From: Crocinitomicaceae bacterium
GTDB lineage: Bacteria; Bacteroidota; Bacteroidia; Flavobacteriales_D; Crocinitomicaceae
Direction of reading: 5' to 3'
Length of the DNA: 42,050 nt
NCBI GenBank assembly: GCA_021740085.1
Contig: JAIPAL010000013.1
Location: 1 to 42,050 of the forward strand
Below the pieces are notes generated by a model, which saw only the letters and a program-made list of their open reading frames with translations, ran no database searches and had not been told where the DNA came from. Every line of letters starts with the position of its first letter. Within the stretch, counting starts at the first letter, position 1. Both the position numbers and the translations under genes were made by a program. This document shows positions 27,030 through 36,863 of the stretch, one piece after another.

Positions 27030-30000
27030 ATGAAAAAATCAGTACTTATTTTCACCTTATTCTTTTTGACCCAAAGCCTTTTCGCTCAGACATTTGATGC
27101 GGGCTTTTTAGATGGAAGAATTATGTTCCAATTAAAAGGAGACATTTATCCCAATCAAAATCAAGCTCGTCAAACCGATCCTAATGATTTTGCTTTAGTG
27201 GAAGAGTTAAGTAAATACCCTGAATTAGCTACTTTGTTGGAAGGTATAGAGATTAGTAAAATTGAAAGGCCAAGTTATTATACGTATCGTCCTTCATTAA
27301 TGAATATTTACCGTATTTATTTTACTGATTATGAGAAAGTGGAAGAATTAATTCGCAGATTAAATACGCTGTCAAATATTGTCTTTGCTGAAAAAGAACC
27401 AATTTATAAAACTGATTTTGTTCCTAATGATACCTATCATACTGGAACAGATAAATGGTACCATACACTTGTTGGATCGGAAGCAGCTTGGAATATTAGT
27501 TTAGGCCGTAATCAGGTTAAGGTGGCAATTATTGATAATGCGGTTTATTCTGTGCACAATGATTTAACGCTTTTTAAACAATATGATGTGGCTGATAATG
27601 ATTTTAATGCAGCGCCTCCATTATCTTATGCGCAGGATAATGGATGGTCGCACGGAACGCATTGTGCTGGTTTAGCAACAGCTGATATCAATAATGCAAC
27701 GGGTATTGCATCGCTTGGAGCAAATGTTGAATTGATTGGAGTTAAAACAACACCCAATAGTGCAACGAATTCAGGGGGTGTTTGGTATGGTTATGCCGGC
27801 GTGCAATGGGCTTGCCAAAATGGGGCTCACGTTGTGAGTATGTCTTTTGGTGGCCCAACTAATTCAGGAGCAATGCAAACGTTGATAAATGCTTATCCAG
27901 AAGTTGTCTTTATGGCTGCTGCTGGTAATGATGGAAACACGACTGTTCAGTATCCTGCAGGATATGCAAATGTGATCGGTGTGGGTTCAGTTGATTTTAA
28001 TGACAGCCGTTCAAGTTTCTCTAATTATAATGGTGCTACGGCATTTGTTGACATCGCTTCGCCAGGTGGATTTTCATATGGTGGGCTACAAAGTACTGTT
28101 TATTCTACAACTGGAAATACGTATGCAAAAATGAGTGGTACTTCTATGGCAACGCCTTTTGCGGCTGGTTTAGTTGGATTAATGTTAAGTGTTAATCCTA
28201 GTTTATCCCCGGCTCAAGTATTAAGTTGTTTGCTTTCTTCTGGAACAGTAATTAATCAAAATATTGGTCCACGGATAAATGCACTAGCGGCCCTTCAGTG
28301 TGCTACTACTGGTTTAATTGCTGGAAATCCAATTCCTAACTTTTTTGGAATTTCAACAACCATAATTGAAGGAGATTCTGTTCAATTTTATGATAATTCG
28401 GCAAACGGAGGTAATGCTATTACTTCTTGGCAATGGAGTTTTCCTGGTGGAACTCCCGCTACTTTTAATGGACAAAATCCACCAATGATAACCTATGCGG
28501 TGCCTGGAGTTTATAATGTTTCTTTAACGGTAACTAATTCTCAAACGAATGTCACCAAAACGAAAAATAGTTATATTACGGTAAGTATTGCTCCTTATGG
28601 TAATTGGATTGTACAAAACTCTGCCTTTTCGCAAGCGTCTCGTGGGATTAATCACATATCTATCGTGGATCAAAATGTAATTTGGGCAACTGCTTACGAT
28701 GGCAGCGGTACTGCAGCAAATGTGCAGCAATTTACGAAAACAATCAATGGTGGTACAACATGGACGCCAGGAAATATCAATGTGGGTAATGCTGGATTGG
28801 GAATTTCTATGATTCATGCACTTAATTCAACAACGGCTTGGTTAGCCGCTTATCCGAATGCAGCTGGTCAGGTTGGAGGGATCTGGAAAACTACGAACGG
28901 GGGAACTACTTGGACGCGTCAAAATACCGCTACCTTTAACAATGCCGCTTCATTTACGAATGTCGTTTATTTCTGGAATGCGAATGAAGGCGTGTGTCAA
29001 GGAGATCCAATAAATGGAGAATTCGAAATTTATCGTACGATGAACGGTGGTACAACATGGACCTTGGTACCAGGAGCGAATATCCCAAATCCAAATGCAG
29101 CCAATGAATATGGCTATGTGAGACAAATTGAAGTGGTGGGAGATAACGTTTGGTTTAGTACGAGTAAAGGTCGAATTTATCACTCAGCTAATCGAGGTGC
29201 TAATTGGCTAGTTTATGCTACTCCTGTGTTGGATTTTGGTGGGGGAGTTACTGCGAATATGAGTGCTAATTTCTCGTTTAGTTCGCCAACCGAAGGTGTG
29301 ATTGTTAATGTGAATGCAAACGTTTATAAAACAACCAATGCAGGTGCCACTTGGACAACTGTTACTCCAGTTGGGACAGTATTTACAAGTGGTTTGTGTG
29401 CTGTGCAAGGCACCAACACTATTTTCTCAACAGGTTCGGCAGCTGGTGGTTCGGGGTCATCTTATAGCCTTGATGCTGGAATTAATTGGACAACCATCGA
29501 TACAGACCAACATTTATATGTAGATTTTATTAACCCATCAATTGGCTGGTCTGGTTGGTTTAATACAAATGCTACTCAAAACGGTATGTGGAAATGGAAT
29601 AATTTATCCAGTCCTCTTAATGTTGCCTTTAATGGAAGTCCGTCAAATGTTTGTGTAGGTGATACAATTGCATTTACTGATCTGACTACGGGTGGAACTA
29701 TCACAAGTTGGAATTGGAGTTTCCCAGGAGGTTCGCCATCGGTTTCTACTTTAGCTAATCCTTTCGTTACTTATGCAGCTCCTGGTACCTATCCTGTCTC
29801 ACTTACTGTAAGTGATGGAACTTATTTAAGTTCGTTTCAGGATAGTACGTATGTGGAAGTATTTGTTCTTCCGTCTGCGCCATCTGTTATTACGGGAAAT
29901 TTAAATCCTTGTCCTTTAGCGGTAGAAAACTATTCGGTGATTAATGTACCTAATGTATTTTATTCTTGGACCCTTGCTCCAGGATGGCTTGGAACCAGTA

Positions 30001-30587
30001 GTTCAAATACAATCAATGTGACTTTGGATAATACGTCGGGTCCGCTTTCTGTTACGGCAGATAATGTTTGCGGAAACAGCGCCCCATCTACTATAAATAT
30101 TACGATTGCCTCTTCTCCTGTAGCAGCTTTTAGCTTTAATACGGTTGGTGGCAATACTACATTTACCAATACATCCTTAAATGCAACAGGGTATTTTTGG
30201 TCTTTTGGTGATGGTGTCACTTCTACGCTTCAAAACCCTACTCATTTGTATACAACTTCGGGTAGTTTTAATGTCGAACTTATTGTGACAAATGCTTGTG
30301 GTGATGCTGATACTTTGATTCAAGTTGTTGGAATAGCAGGTCTTAATGATCAAAATGTGAGTACTACTTTTTCGGTTTATCCTAACCCAACGAAAAACAC
30401 GATTTTTGTTGCTGGATTGCCACTTAGCTTAAAGGGAGAAAAAATTACCTTGTTTGATATTGCAGGTAGAAAAGTAAGTGAGAAAGTTATCACGCAAGAA
30501 AATGAATTCATTGATTTGACTTCATTTAAATCAGGGATTTATCTACTAAATATACTTGGCGAATCTACTAGAATAATAAAGGAGTAA
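27030..30587 (+). CDS. Secreted S8 (subtilisin) family protease, T9SS type-A cargo
   Basis: A 1185-residue secreted serine protease. Order: signal peptide (1-20, ending LFAQ), propeptide (about 21-125), S8 catalytic domain with D169 (VAIIDNA), H208 (WSHGTHCAG), N300 (AAAGND) and S372 (MSGTSMATP), a PKD domain (about 440-525), a region with repeated T-x-N-G-G-T-T-W units resembling BNR/beta-propeller repeats (about 530-860), two more PKD domains (about 870-950 and 1030-1100) and a type-A sorting domain (YPNPTKNTIFV ... GIYLLNI, about 1115-1185). It should be exported through T9SS and act on extracellular protein. All catalytic residues are present. Confidence 0.94.
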   Translation: MKKSVLIFTLFFLTQSLFAQTFDAGFLDGRIMFQLKGDIYPNQNQARQTDPNDFALVEELSKYPELATLLEGIEISKIERPSYYTYRPSLMNIYRIYFTDYEKVEELIRRLNTLSNIVFAEKEPIYKTDFVPNDTYHTGTDKWYHTLVGSEAAWNISLGRNQVKVAIIDNAVYSVHNDLTLFKQYDVADNDFNAAPPLSYAQDNGWSHGTHCAGLATADINNATGIASLGANVELIGVKTTPNSATNSGGVWYGYAGVQWACQNGAHVVSMSFGGPTNSGAMQTLINAYPEVVFMAAAGNDGNTTVQYPAGYANVIGVGSVDFNDSRSSFSNYNGATAFVDIASPGGFSYGGLQSTVYSTTGNTYAKMSGTSMATPFAAGLVGLMLSVNPSLSPAQVLSCLLSSGTVINQNIGPRINALAALQCATTGLIAGNPIPNFFGISTTIIEGDSVQFYDNSANGGNAITSWQWSFPGGTPATFNGQNPPMITYAVPGVYNVSLTVTNSQTNVTKTKNSYITVSIAPYGNWIVQNSAFSQASRGINHISIVDQNVIWATAYDGSGTAANVQQFTKTINGGTTWTPGNINVGNAGLGISMIHALNSTTAWLAAYPNAAGQVGGIWKTTNGGTTWTRQNTATFNNAASFTNVVYFWNANEGVCQGDPINGEFEIYRTMNGGTTWTLVPGANIPNPNAANEYGYVRQIEVVGDNVWFSTSKGRIYHSANRGANWLVYATPVLDFGGGVTANMSANFSFSSPTEGVIVNVNANVYKTTNAGATWTTVTPVGTVFTSGLCAVQGTNTIFSTGSAAGGSGSSYSLDAGINWTTIDTDQHLYVDFINPSIGWSGWFNTNATQNGMWKWNNLSSPLNVAFNGSPSNVCVGDTIAFTDLTTGGTITSWNWSFPGGSPSVSTLANPFVTYAAPGTYPVSLTVSDGTYLSSFQDSTYVEVFVLPSAPSVITGNLNPCPLAVENYSVINVPNVFYSWTLAPGWLGTSSSNTINVTLDNTSGPLSVTADNVCGNSAPSTINITIASSPVAAFSFNTVGGNTTFTNTSLNATGYFWSFGDGVTSTLQNPTHLYTTSGSFNVELIVTNACGDADTLIQVVGIAGLNDQNVSTTFSVYPNPTKNTIFVAGLPLSLKGEKITLFDIAGRKVSEKVITQENEFIDLTSFKSGIYLLNILGESTRIIKE

Positions 30588-30708
30588 AGTTTCCTGTATT
30601 GGTTTTTTAGGTTAACGGTTTGCTGCCTGGTGCTTGATACAGCTCTTTAAATTAACTGTTTCATCGAAATGGAAATGCAGAGTTGGAGCTAGAAGCTGAT
30701 GTATGCAA

Positions 30709-31176
30709 TTATTTTTTTCTTATTAATATAGGTAATGCAAAGTTTGCTGATCCAATTATACTAAACCAAAGTAGATTTATCCATGATATAATTGAATACT
30801 GTGGACATAATAATGCGTATTTTATTTCACCAACTGTTCTATCATCGACCATACAGGGAATAAATTGAAGTATTATTACAGTGCTGACAGCACCCAACAT
30901 TACTAGACCAAGTAATTGTTGTAATTGTCTAAATCTTTCATTCGAAAAAATAAGACCAAAAACAATCATTACAATTGCTAAATAGTCGAGCGATTTGATT
31001 ACAAAGAAAAATAGCGCAAGTTGATTAGTCGTTTCTGTTTTTTCTAGTGAACAGGTACAAGCGTAGACATATAAAGAAACCAATATTACTGATGCAGTAA
31101 ATGCAAACAGTGTTTTATCATACCCTGTTAATTGGTCAAACTTGGGTTTGTATTTATTAATTATCATGCGATTCAT
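30709..31176 (-). CDS. Hypothetical membrane protein, four segments
   Basis: A 155-residue protein not recognised. Hydrophobic segments fall at about 25-42 (TLFAFTASVILVSLYVYACT), 52-75, 88-108 and 130-150. A CTCS pair and further cysteines sit at segment ends. The start ATG at 31176 has a second ATG three codons later. It is followed, leftward, by the 121-bp gap to the S8 protease, in which I see no clear terminator. Confidence 0.6.
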   Translation of the reverse strand: MNRMIINKYKPKFDQLTGYDKTLFAFTASVILVSLYVYACTCSLEKTETTNQLALFFFVIKSLDYLAIVMIVFGLIFSNERFRQLQQLLGLVMLGAVSTVIILQFIPCMVDDRTVGEIKYALLCPQYSIISWINLLWFSIIGSANFALPILIRKK

Positions 31177-31217
31177 TGCATATAACTCGTTAATATAGTT
31201 CCAAGGCTAATACTTCT

Positions 31218-31586
31218 TTAGTTAATTTTTTTTATAGCTGTTAAGATCTTGTGGTCATCCATTTGATGGTCCCAACAATTACATGATGTAATGGTATATG
31301 AAATTTCAAATTTCTTGCCAATATAAATTGGATTTGGTGAGGTTTCGACCCAACCGCCTTCCTCTTCATGTTCTGTTATAACTTCTAAATTTAGGTTGAT
31401 TTTACTGTCAAATTCATTTATAAAAAGATCTTTTCCATCCTCTGTTATAAACTCCCAAGAACAAGCAAAGCAATCACATGCTTCACCATTACATGCCACA
31501 CTTTTATAAGTAACAACAATGGTTTTAGTTTGTGACATAGCATTAAATGAAGTCAAAAAAAGTGCAAGCGTAAAAATAATTTTCAT
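31218..31586 (-). CDS. Small exported cysteine-rich protein
   Basis: A 122-residue exported protein with signal peptide MKIIFTLALFLTSFNAMSQ. The mature part has six cysteines in CNGEACDCFAC and SCNCWDH, spaced as if for disulfides or metal binding, and a likely beta-sandwich pattern. No family was recognised. It lies between two other small leftward genes of unknown role. Confidence 0.65.
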   Translation of the reverse strand: MKIIFTLALFLTSFNAMSQTKTIVVTYKSVACNGEACDCFACSWEFITEDGKDLFINEFDSKINLNLEVITEHEEEGGWVETSPNPIYIGKKFEISYTITSCNCWDHQMDDHKILTAIKKIN

Positions 31587-31628
31587 GTTTTTGGTTTTAA
31601 GTTATTATCAAATACGAACTTACTACTT

Positions 31629-31666
31629 ATTTTAGAAAAACAAATGCTAGTTTGCTTTTCTAAAAT
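31629..31666. repeat. Perfect 11-bp inverted repeat ATTTTAGAAAA / TTTTCTAAAAT
   Basis: Arms 31629-31639 and 31656-31666 enclose a 16-nt loop which itself has a caaa/tttg pair. It lies between two leftward genes, 22 bp downstream of the stop of the lipocalin-like gene. The position suits a transcript 3'-end stem, but no U-tract follows on the minus strand. Confidence 0.6.
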
Positions 31667-31688
31667 CATTCTGTTTTTAATAAGATTT

Positions 31689-32072
31689 TTAAAGAACTCT
31701 AGTATATTTTACTTTGCACGCTTCTATACAAGGGTATATAAGAATTAATGTGTCGCCGCTTACTTCATACTTGATTATTAAATTTTGACACGTAGCAGAA
31801 ATTATGGTAGAATCAATTTCTGAATAAGTGCCAGATGTACTTGTATTAGATTCAATAGACATATCGCAGATTATTCCATTGGAAGTAACATTCCCATTGG
31901 TATGAAACACTATATTTTTATCGCTACTTACTACATTGAAGACACCACTTCCATTTCCGGGATCCATCAATACTTCTTTTAATTCCCAAGTACCAGTCAA
32001 GGAACCTCTATCATTTTTCTTACACGAAGTAAGGAAGCTTAAGATTACTAAAATTGCGAATGATATTTTCAT
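31689..32072 (-). CDS. Lipocalin-like lipoprotein
   Basis: A 127-residue lipoprotein with lipobox FLTSC (Cys17). The mature part starts with GSLTGTWELKEVLMDPG and continues with strand-rich segments, matching the lipocalin-like domain often seen in Bacteroidota lipoproteins (G-x-W-x-L motif). C88 to C123-type cysteines may form a disulfide. The ligand is unknown. It is separated from the upstream T9SS gene by a terminator, so it has its own promoter or relies on read-through. Confidence 0.7.
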   Translation of the reverse strand: MKISFAILVILSFLTSCKKNDRGSLTGTWELKEVLMDPGNGSGVFNVVSSDKNIVFHTNGNVTSNGIICDMSIESNTSTSGTYSEIDSTIISATCQNLIIKYEVSGDTLILIYPCIEACKVKYTRVL

Positions 32073-32108
32073 GGTATTTAATCAGTTAAAGTTTTAGCTA
32101 AAATAAAC

Positions 32109-32143
32109 AAAAAAAAAGAGCGACTAATGTCACTCTTTTTTTT
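32109..32143 (-). terminator. Intrinsic terminator after the 735-residue T9SS protein gene
   Basis: Arms 32116-32124 and 32129-32137 pair around a 4-nt loop; on the minus strand the one imperfect position is a G-U wobble. A run of U (A at 32109-32117 on the + strand) follows. The A/T runs are symmetrical, so it may act in both directions, but only the minus strand has a full stem and an upstream gene. Confidence 0.8.
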
Positions 32144-32160
32144 GCTTGGAGAGGTTGTTA

Positions 32161-34368
32161 TTATTGCTTAATAAATGAAAGCGTTTCATTCGAATTTTCT
32201 GAAACGATCTGAACTAAATAGTGACCGTTTGTTAATTGATCAATTGCTATTTTCGCTAAACCATTGTTTCCTTGCCCGCTACCTAATTCTCGTCCGGACA
32301 TATCCATTATCTTGTAGGCGAAGTTGGTAATATTTCCTGTAATAGAAATGTTGTCAGCACTCGGGTTTGGATATAGCTTGAATTGGTTCATACTTGACTC
32401 ATCAATTCCCCATAACATCGTGTTGACATTATAAGTAGTGTTGGTTATGATAGGAGCATTCCAATCAAAATAAATATAAGCCGTATTTTCGATGGTACTT
32501 CCAACTGGATTTCCAAAATTTTCCTCTATTCGGTAAACCAAGTGCCCGTGACTTGCAGGTTCATTAGTCGTTGAGTCAGCTAACCAGATATTAGGGTATT
32601 CAAACTTTAGTACACCGTTCCCCATATTTACCACTTGCATGTTATGAGAAGACTCCACTAAACTGAATGTAGACCAATTCAAATTGGCATCCAATGTATC
32701 TAGGATGTAGATATTCTGTGCAGGAGCAGTTCCTGTATTTTGAAATTGAACGGTGTATGTTAATACATCAGTTATATTAACTTCGATTTGTTCCGATGTA
32801 ACGGGAAAGCCCATTGTTTCGTAGATATCAGGTCTTCCAACCACTTTATCATTTGGATCATAGCTATTACCAACGATTTGTAAAAGTGATCCATTGTTAT
32901 TTAAATTAGAACAATCAACTATATTTCCAGCAGGAGTAATTGTGGACGTAAAGAAATGTTGAGTGCCATTTGCTATTCCTGCAGGAACATTAAACGTTAT
33001 TAAATCCGTAGATGAGAAAGAAGCCGAAGCAGAATTTAAATTCCATGTAATTGTATTCCCAGTAATTACGTATCCTGGATTAGCAATCGATCCTGAATTT
33101 ACAGTAACTCCAGCTGGATAAGTTAAGGTTAATGTATAAGGCCCAACTGGTCCAGGACCGTAAGAACCCCAATTTAAGTGGAAATAGGCAGTCGTGTTTT
33201 GATAGTATCCAATCCATGGTGTAACAGTGCTCCATAAATCAGCACATAAATTGGCTCCACCGCCACAATTTACTGCGAAAAACCCAGGATTTGGTGTTGG
33301 CGAATTAATGCCAACAAGTGTAATGATATTATTTGGCATGGTATAGCCATTATACGTTAACCATTGTTGGTTAATTACTCCAAATATATAATTCGTATTT
33401 GAAATGGGTCCGCAATAAATAAAGAAACCATTGGTATCAGTATAAACAGTTACGTTCAAGGGGCCACCACCGGCATTTTGTGAATATAGTAAAACAGGTG
33501 CTCCTGAGATCGGAGATTCGTTAGGATCCATGCTGCCATTTCCATTTGCATCACAGAATACAAATCCTGCGTAGCAATTAGTATTTCCCGGGTTGTTTCC
33601 ACAATTAATAGCAAAATTGCTAACTGCAGGAGGAATTCCTAAGTTGCACCCTACATTGATGATAGTTTGAAGGTTTGGATTTAATGTATAACCGCTAGCA
33701 GAAAGCCAATTAGCATTTACAGATACCGTTGAAGGTTGCCCAGCTGTACCTGAGTAAGAAATTGTATAAAAACCCGTGTTGTTTGTATATCCAGTGTAAG
33801 TAATCCCATTGGATACGAGGTTTACTGGAGCATTTATTATTGGAATGTCACCAGCATTATATTGGCCATTTCCATCGGTATCACAAAATACCTGTCCACC
33901 CATACACATATAATTATTTCCCTGACATCCAATCGTATAGTTGATGGTATCAATGGCAAAGGTTTGGTTGGCAGGATTATAAACGGTTATTGAAATTGGA
34001 AATGTTCCCGAGGAAAGATAAGTATGGCTTATTGGCGGATTGAAATTAATTAAGGTGCCTGAAGTTCCTGTTCCAGCGCCATGTGTGGTTGTTGCGCCAT
34101 CACCCCAATTAATGGAAACTTGAAACTGAAATGGAGCAAAATTATTGCCGATTATTACGTTTTGAATATCTGCTGGAACAGTTCCTGCAAAAGAGGCAGT
34201 TGTTTGCGCAGAAAAACTCATTGTGATCGTTGAATCACAACTCAATGTGCTACTTGTGTTAGTTTGATTTAAACCTGTTAGTGCATATCCTGCAACTTGT
34301 GCCTGATAAAACGAGGTAGATAATAGGCAAAAACCGCATATTAGGGTGAAAAGTAGATTTTTTTTCAT
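32161..34368 (-). CDS. T9SS type-A secreted protein with SdrD-B-like modules
   Basis: A 735-residue secreted protein; signal peptide ends near residue 23 (SFYQAQ). After an N-terminal PKD-like region with NWGDGATTTHG come two SdrD-B/Cna-B-like modules, each starting with a calcium-type F-C-D-x-D/N-G-N-G loop (FCDTDGNGQYNAGD, FCDANGNGSMDPNE). A DUF11-like module follows (DVLTYTVQFQNTGTAPAQN, YIYFDWNAPI). The end is a type-A sorting domain (FKLYPNPSADNISI ... NGHYLVQIV). It is likely a surface adhesin-like or structural protein; no enzyme domain was seen. Confidence 0.88.
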   Translation of the reverse strand: MKKNLLFTLICGFCLLSTSFYQAQVAGYALTGLNQTNTSSTLSCDSTITMSFSAQTTASFAGTVPADIQNVIIGNNFAPFQFQVSINWGDGATTTHGAGTGTSGTLINFNPPISHTYLSSGTFPISITVYNPANQTFAIDTINYTIGCQGNNYMCMGGQVFCDTDGNGQYNAGDIPIINAPVNLVSNGITYTGYTNNTGFYTISYSGTAGQPSTVSVNANWLSASGYTLNPNLQTIINVGCNLGIPPAVSNFAINCGNNPGNTNCYAGFVFCDANGNGSMDPNESPISGAPVLLYSQNAGGGPLNVTVYTDTNGFFIYCGPISNTNYIFGVINQQWLTYNGYTMPNNIITLVGINSPTPNPGFFAVNCGGGANLCADLWSTVTPWIGYYQNTTAYFHLNWGSYGPGPVGPYTLTLTYPAGVTVNSGSIANPGYVITGNTITWNLNSASASFSSTDLITFNVPAGIANGTQHFFTSTITPAGNIVDCSNLNNNGSLLQIVGNSYDPNDKVVGRPDIYETMGFPVTSEQIEVNITDVLTYTVQFQNTGTAPAQNIYILDTLDANLNWSTFSLVESSHNMQVVNMGNGVLKFEYPNIWLADSTTNEPASHGHLVYRIEENFGNPVGSTIENTAYIYFDWNAPIITNTTYNVNTMLWGIDESSMNQFKLYPNPSADNISITGNITNFAYKIMDMSGRELGSGQGNNGLAKIAIDQLTNGHYLVQIVSENSNETLSFIKQ

Positions 34369-34487
34369 GGTTTTATTTTAAAATATAAACTTCAGACGTG
34401 AAATAAAGACTTAAGTTGCTTCATATTAACATTAGAGAGGTAATACGTAAAGATACTTTATATTTACTACTTATTACATTTCTTGAC

Positions 34488-34495
34488 TATCTTTG
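34488..34495 (+). promoter_or_regulatory. -7 box TATCTTTG for the DUF58 gene
   Basis: An exact TAnnTTTG, 25 nt before the ATG at 34521. TTTA lies 21 nt upstream, a weak -33 candidate. Confidence 0.55.
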
Positions 34496-34520
34496 AAAAT
34501 TAATAAATTCGATAGTAGTA

Positions 34521-35444
34521 ATGATAGATAAATCGATTGATAAAGCACTTTTAGCTGATTTTGGCAATTTAGAATTGTTAGCAAAACAAGTGGTGGAGGG
34601 TTTTATTACAGGTCTTCATAAAAGTCCCTTTCATGGTTTTTCAGTTGAATTTGCAGAACATCGCATTTATAATCCGGGTGAATCTACAAGGCATATCGAT
34701 TGGAAGCTTTATGGAAGGACGGATAAGTTGTTTACAAAAAAATATGAAGAAGAAACCAACCTGCGCTGCCAACTTCTTATTGATTGTTCCAGTTCCATGT
34801 TCTTTCCGAAGGATGCTAAATTGACTAAACTTATCTTTTCTGTGTATGCAGCAGCTAGCTTAATTGAATTACTTAGAAAGCAACGCGATGCCGTAGGTCT
34901 TACCATTTTTTCGGATAAAATACATGTCAATTCTCCAGCTAAATCAAGTACTGCTCATCATCGGTTTTTGTATTCCGAAATGGAGAAATGGTATCTAAAT
35001 TATGATGAAAAGGAAAAAAGAAGCACTGATACTATTCAAACTTTACATGATATAGCTGAATTGAGTCATAAACGAAGTTTGATTATTCTTTTTACTGACC
35101 TATTGGGTGATTCAGATCGAATAGAGGAAATGTTTCAAGCCTTGAATCATTTAAAACATAACAAACATGAGGTGGTTGTATTTCATGTCACCGATTCGAA
35201 AATGGAATTGGATTTTGAATTAGATAATAGGCCCTACCAATTAATAGACATGGAAACAGGTGAGAAAATGAGAGTTCAACCTGCTGAAATAAAAGAAAAA
35301 TATGTCCAGGGAATTCGGAAATACATGAATGAAATAAAACTTAGATGCACCGATTGTAGAATTGATTTTGTTGAGGCAGATATAAATGAGGGATACAACC
35401 CAGTTTTAGTGAATTATTTGCTGAAAAGAGAAAAGATGTTTTAA
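34521..35444 (+). CDS. DUF58 domain protein (vWA-like)
   Basis: A 307-residue cytoplasmic protein. GLHKSPFHGFSVEFAEHRIY and PGESTRHIDWKLYGRTD (about residues 31-70) are the DUF58 core, and LLIDCSSSMFF (about 88-98) is a D-x-S-x-S metal-ion-dependent adhesion motif. These proteins usually work beside a MoxR AAA+ ATPase; none is next to it here. The N-terminal membrane segments seen in longer DUF58 proteins are absent. It has its own promoter box. Confidence 0.9.
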   Translation: MIDKSIDKALLADFGNLELLAKQVVEGFITGLHKSPFHGFSVEFAEHRIYNPGESTRHIDWKLYGRTDKLFTKKYEEETNLRCQLLIDCSSSMFFPKDAKLTKLIFSVYAAASLIELLRKQRDAVGLTIFSDKIHVNSPAKSSTAHHRFLYSEMEKWYLNYDEKEKRSTDTIQTLHDIAELSHKRSLIILFTDLLGDSDRIEEMFQALNHLKHNKHEVVVFHVTDSKMELDFELDNRPYQLIDMETGEKMRVQPAEIKEKYVQGIRKYMNEIKLRCTDCRIDFVEADINEGYNPVLVNYLLKREKMF

Positions 35445-35472
35445 AGAGTTTACTAAGCTCAATACTAAATAC

Positions 35473-35480
35473 TATTTTTG
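35473..35480 (+). promoter_or_regulatory. -7 box TATTTTTG for the polyprenyl synthase operon
   Basis: An exact TAnnTTTG whose last G is 4 nt before the ATG at 35485; TTTA sits 18-19 nt upstream. The start site would fall at or next to the ATG, predicting a leaderless mRNA. Confidence 0.55.
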
Positions 35481-35484
35481 TTAA

Positions 35485-36456
35485 ATGCTATCTGTAGAAC
35501 AAATAATGGCGCCAATTTTCAATGAAATGGTTCAATTCGATGAACATTTTAAGGAAACAATGCGGTCCAAAGTGCCATTGCTTGATAAAGTGACGCAATA
35601 TATTGTGAAGCGCAAAGGGAAGCAAATGCGGCCCATGTTTGTTTTTCTAACAGCAAAAATGTTGGGGGAAATTGGTGAAAAGACCTACGATGCCGCTTCA
35701 TTGGTTGAGTTGCTTCACACTGCCACCTTAGTGCACGATGATGTGGTCGATGATGCCAATGAAAGAAGAGGGTATTTTTCTGTGAATGCCTTATGGAAAA
35801 ATAAAATTGCTGTGTTGGTGGGGGATTACATGCTTTCAAGAATTTTATTATTATCACTCGAAAAAGAAAATACGGAGCTGCTTAAAATTGTGGCTAGATC
35901 TGTTCGCGAAATGTCGGAAGGTGAATTACTTCAGATTGAAAAAACGAGGCGCTTAGACATTACGGAGGATATTTATTTTGAAATAATAAAGAAAAAAACA
36001 GCCTCCTTAATTGCAACTTGTTGTGAAGCAGGGGCGATTAGTGTTGGAGAAAATTCTTGGGCTGAAACAATGTTCTCTTTTGGTGAATTAGTTGGAATTG
36101 CCTTTCAAATTAAAGATGATATTTTTGATTATGGTTCGCCTGATAAAATTGGTAAGCCAACAGGTATTGATATCCGAGAACAAAAGATGACGCTTCCGTT
36201 TATTTATGCGATAAATAATGCTTCTCAGGCGGATCGAAAAGTATTAACGGACATAGTTAAGTATAAAAATGATCAATCTGAAGCCATTGATCGCGCGATT
36301 GAAATAGTTATTCATTCGGGAGGGATTAAATATGCACACGATAAAATGCTTTATTATGGAAATAAAGCACTCGACTTATTAACCGAAATTCCGAATTCTG
36401 AGGCGAAACAATCGCTGATTGGTTTGGTGAATTATACAATGAATAGAGAAAAATGA
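35485..36456 (+). CDS. Polyprenyl diphosphate synthase
   Basis: A 323-residue trans-prenyltransferase that extends allylic diphosphates with isopentenyl diphosphate. The first aspartate-rich motif is HDDVVDDANERRG (D85, D86, D89) and the second is IKDDIFDYG (about residue 212); GKQMRP and the KTASLI block are present. The small residues before the first motif fit a long-chain synthase, such as for the menaquinone tail, which is inference. First of four tightly packed genes; it overlaps the next by 4 bp. Confidence 0.93.
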   Translation: MLSVEQIMAPIFNEMVQFDEHFKETMRSKVPLLDKVTQYIVKRKGKQMRPMFVFLTAKMLGEIGEKTYDAASLVELLHTATLVHDDVVDDANERRGYFSVNALWKNKIAVLVGDYMLSRILLLSLEKENTELLKIVARSVREMSEGELLQIEKTRRLDITEDIYFEIIKKKTASLIATCCEAGAISVGENSWAETMFSFGELVGIAFQIKDDIFDYGSPDKIGKPTGIDIREQKMTLPFIYAINNASQADRKVLTDIVKYKNDQSEAIDRAIEIVIHSGGIKYAHDKMLYYGNKALDLLTEIPNSEAKQSLIGLVNYTMNREK

Positions 36457-36863
36457 AAAAAATAGTTACTTGCTTGTTGTTGTTAGGATTAGTGTTTGCA
36501 TGTCAACAAAATAATGAGGACCTTGTTAAACCGACTGATAAAAAAGAAAACTTAGTGGAGGTCAAGAATGGTATTTATACAGAGTGGTATCCCGGTAAGA
36601 AAAGTAAAAAATTTGAAGGGCCACAAGATGAAAAATATCGCCGTAATGGAAAGTGGACTTTTTATTCTGAAGGGGGGGCTGAACTTTCAATTACATTTTA
36701 TTCCAACGGATTAAAGGATGGTTTTACAATTGTTAAATATCCAAGTGGTAGAATGCATTATCGAGGTGAATATCGAAATGATACGATTGTAGGTGTGTGG
36801 ACAACCTACGACGAAAATGGGAAAGTGACCAATGAGAAGGATTATGGCTACAGCGGGAAATGA
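36453..36863 (+). CDS. MORN-repeat lipoprotein
   Basis: A 136-residue lipoprotein with lipobox LVFAC (Cys17). The mature part has MORN / YwqK-like repeats: NGIYTEWYPGKKSKKFEG, RNGKWTFYSEGG, GLKDGFTIVKYPSGRMHYRG and GVWTTYDENGK. Its function is unknown. It overlaps the prenyl synthase by 4 bp and dnaG by 4 bp (ATGA at both ends), so all three are translationally coupled. Confidence 0.85.
   Translation: MKKIVTCLLLLGLVFACQQNNEDLVKPTDKKENLVEVKNGIYTEWYPGKKSKKFEGPQDEKYRRNGKWTFYSEGGAELSITFYSNGLKDGFTIVKYPSGRMHYRGEYRNDTIVGVWTTYDENGKVTNEKDYGYSGK

Noticed and set aside
28524..29408. Antisense open frames inside the S8 protease gene
   Set aside because: They lie opposite a well-supported 1185-residue protein with intact motifs; they have no domain, signal or promoter.
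30683..30868. 61-residue rightward frame downstream of the S8 protease
   Set aside because: Mostly antisense to the four-segment membrane protein gene, with no recognisable feature.
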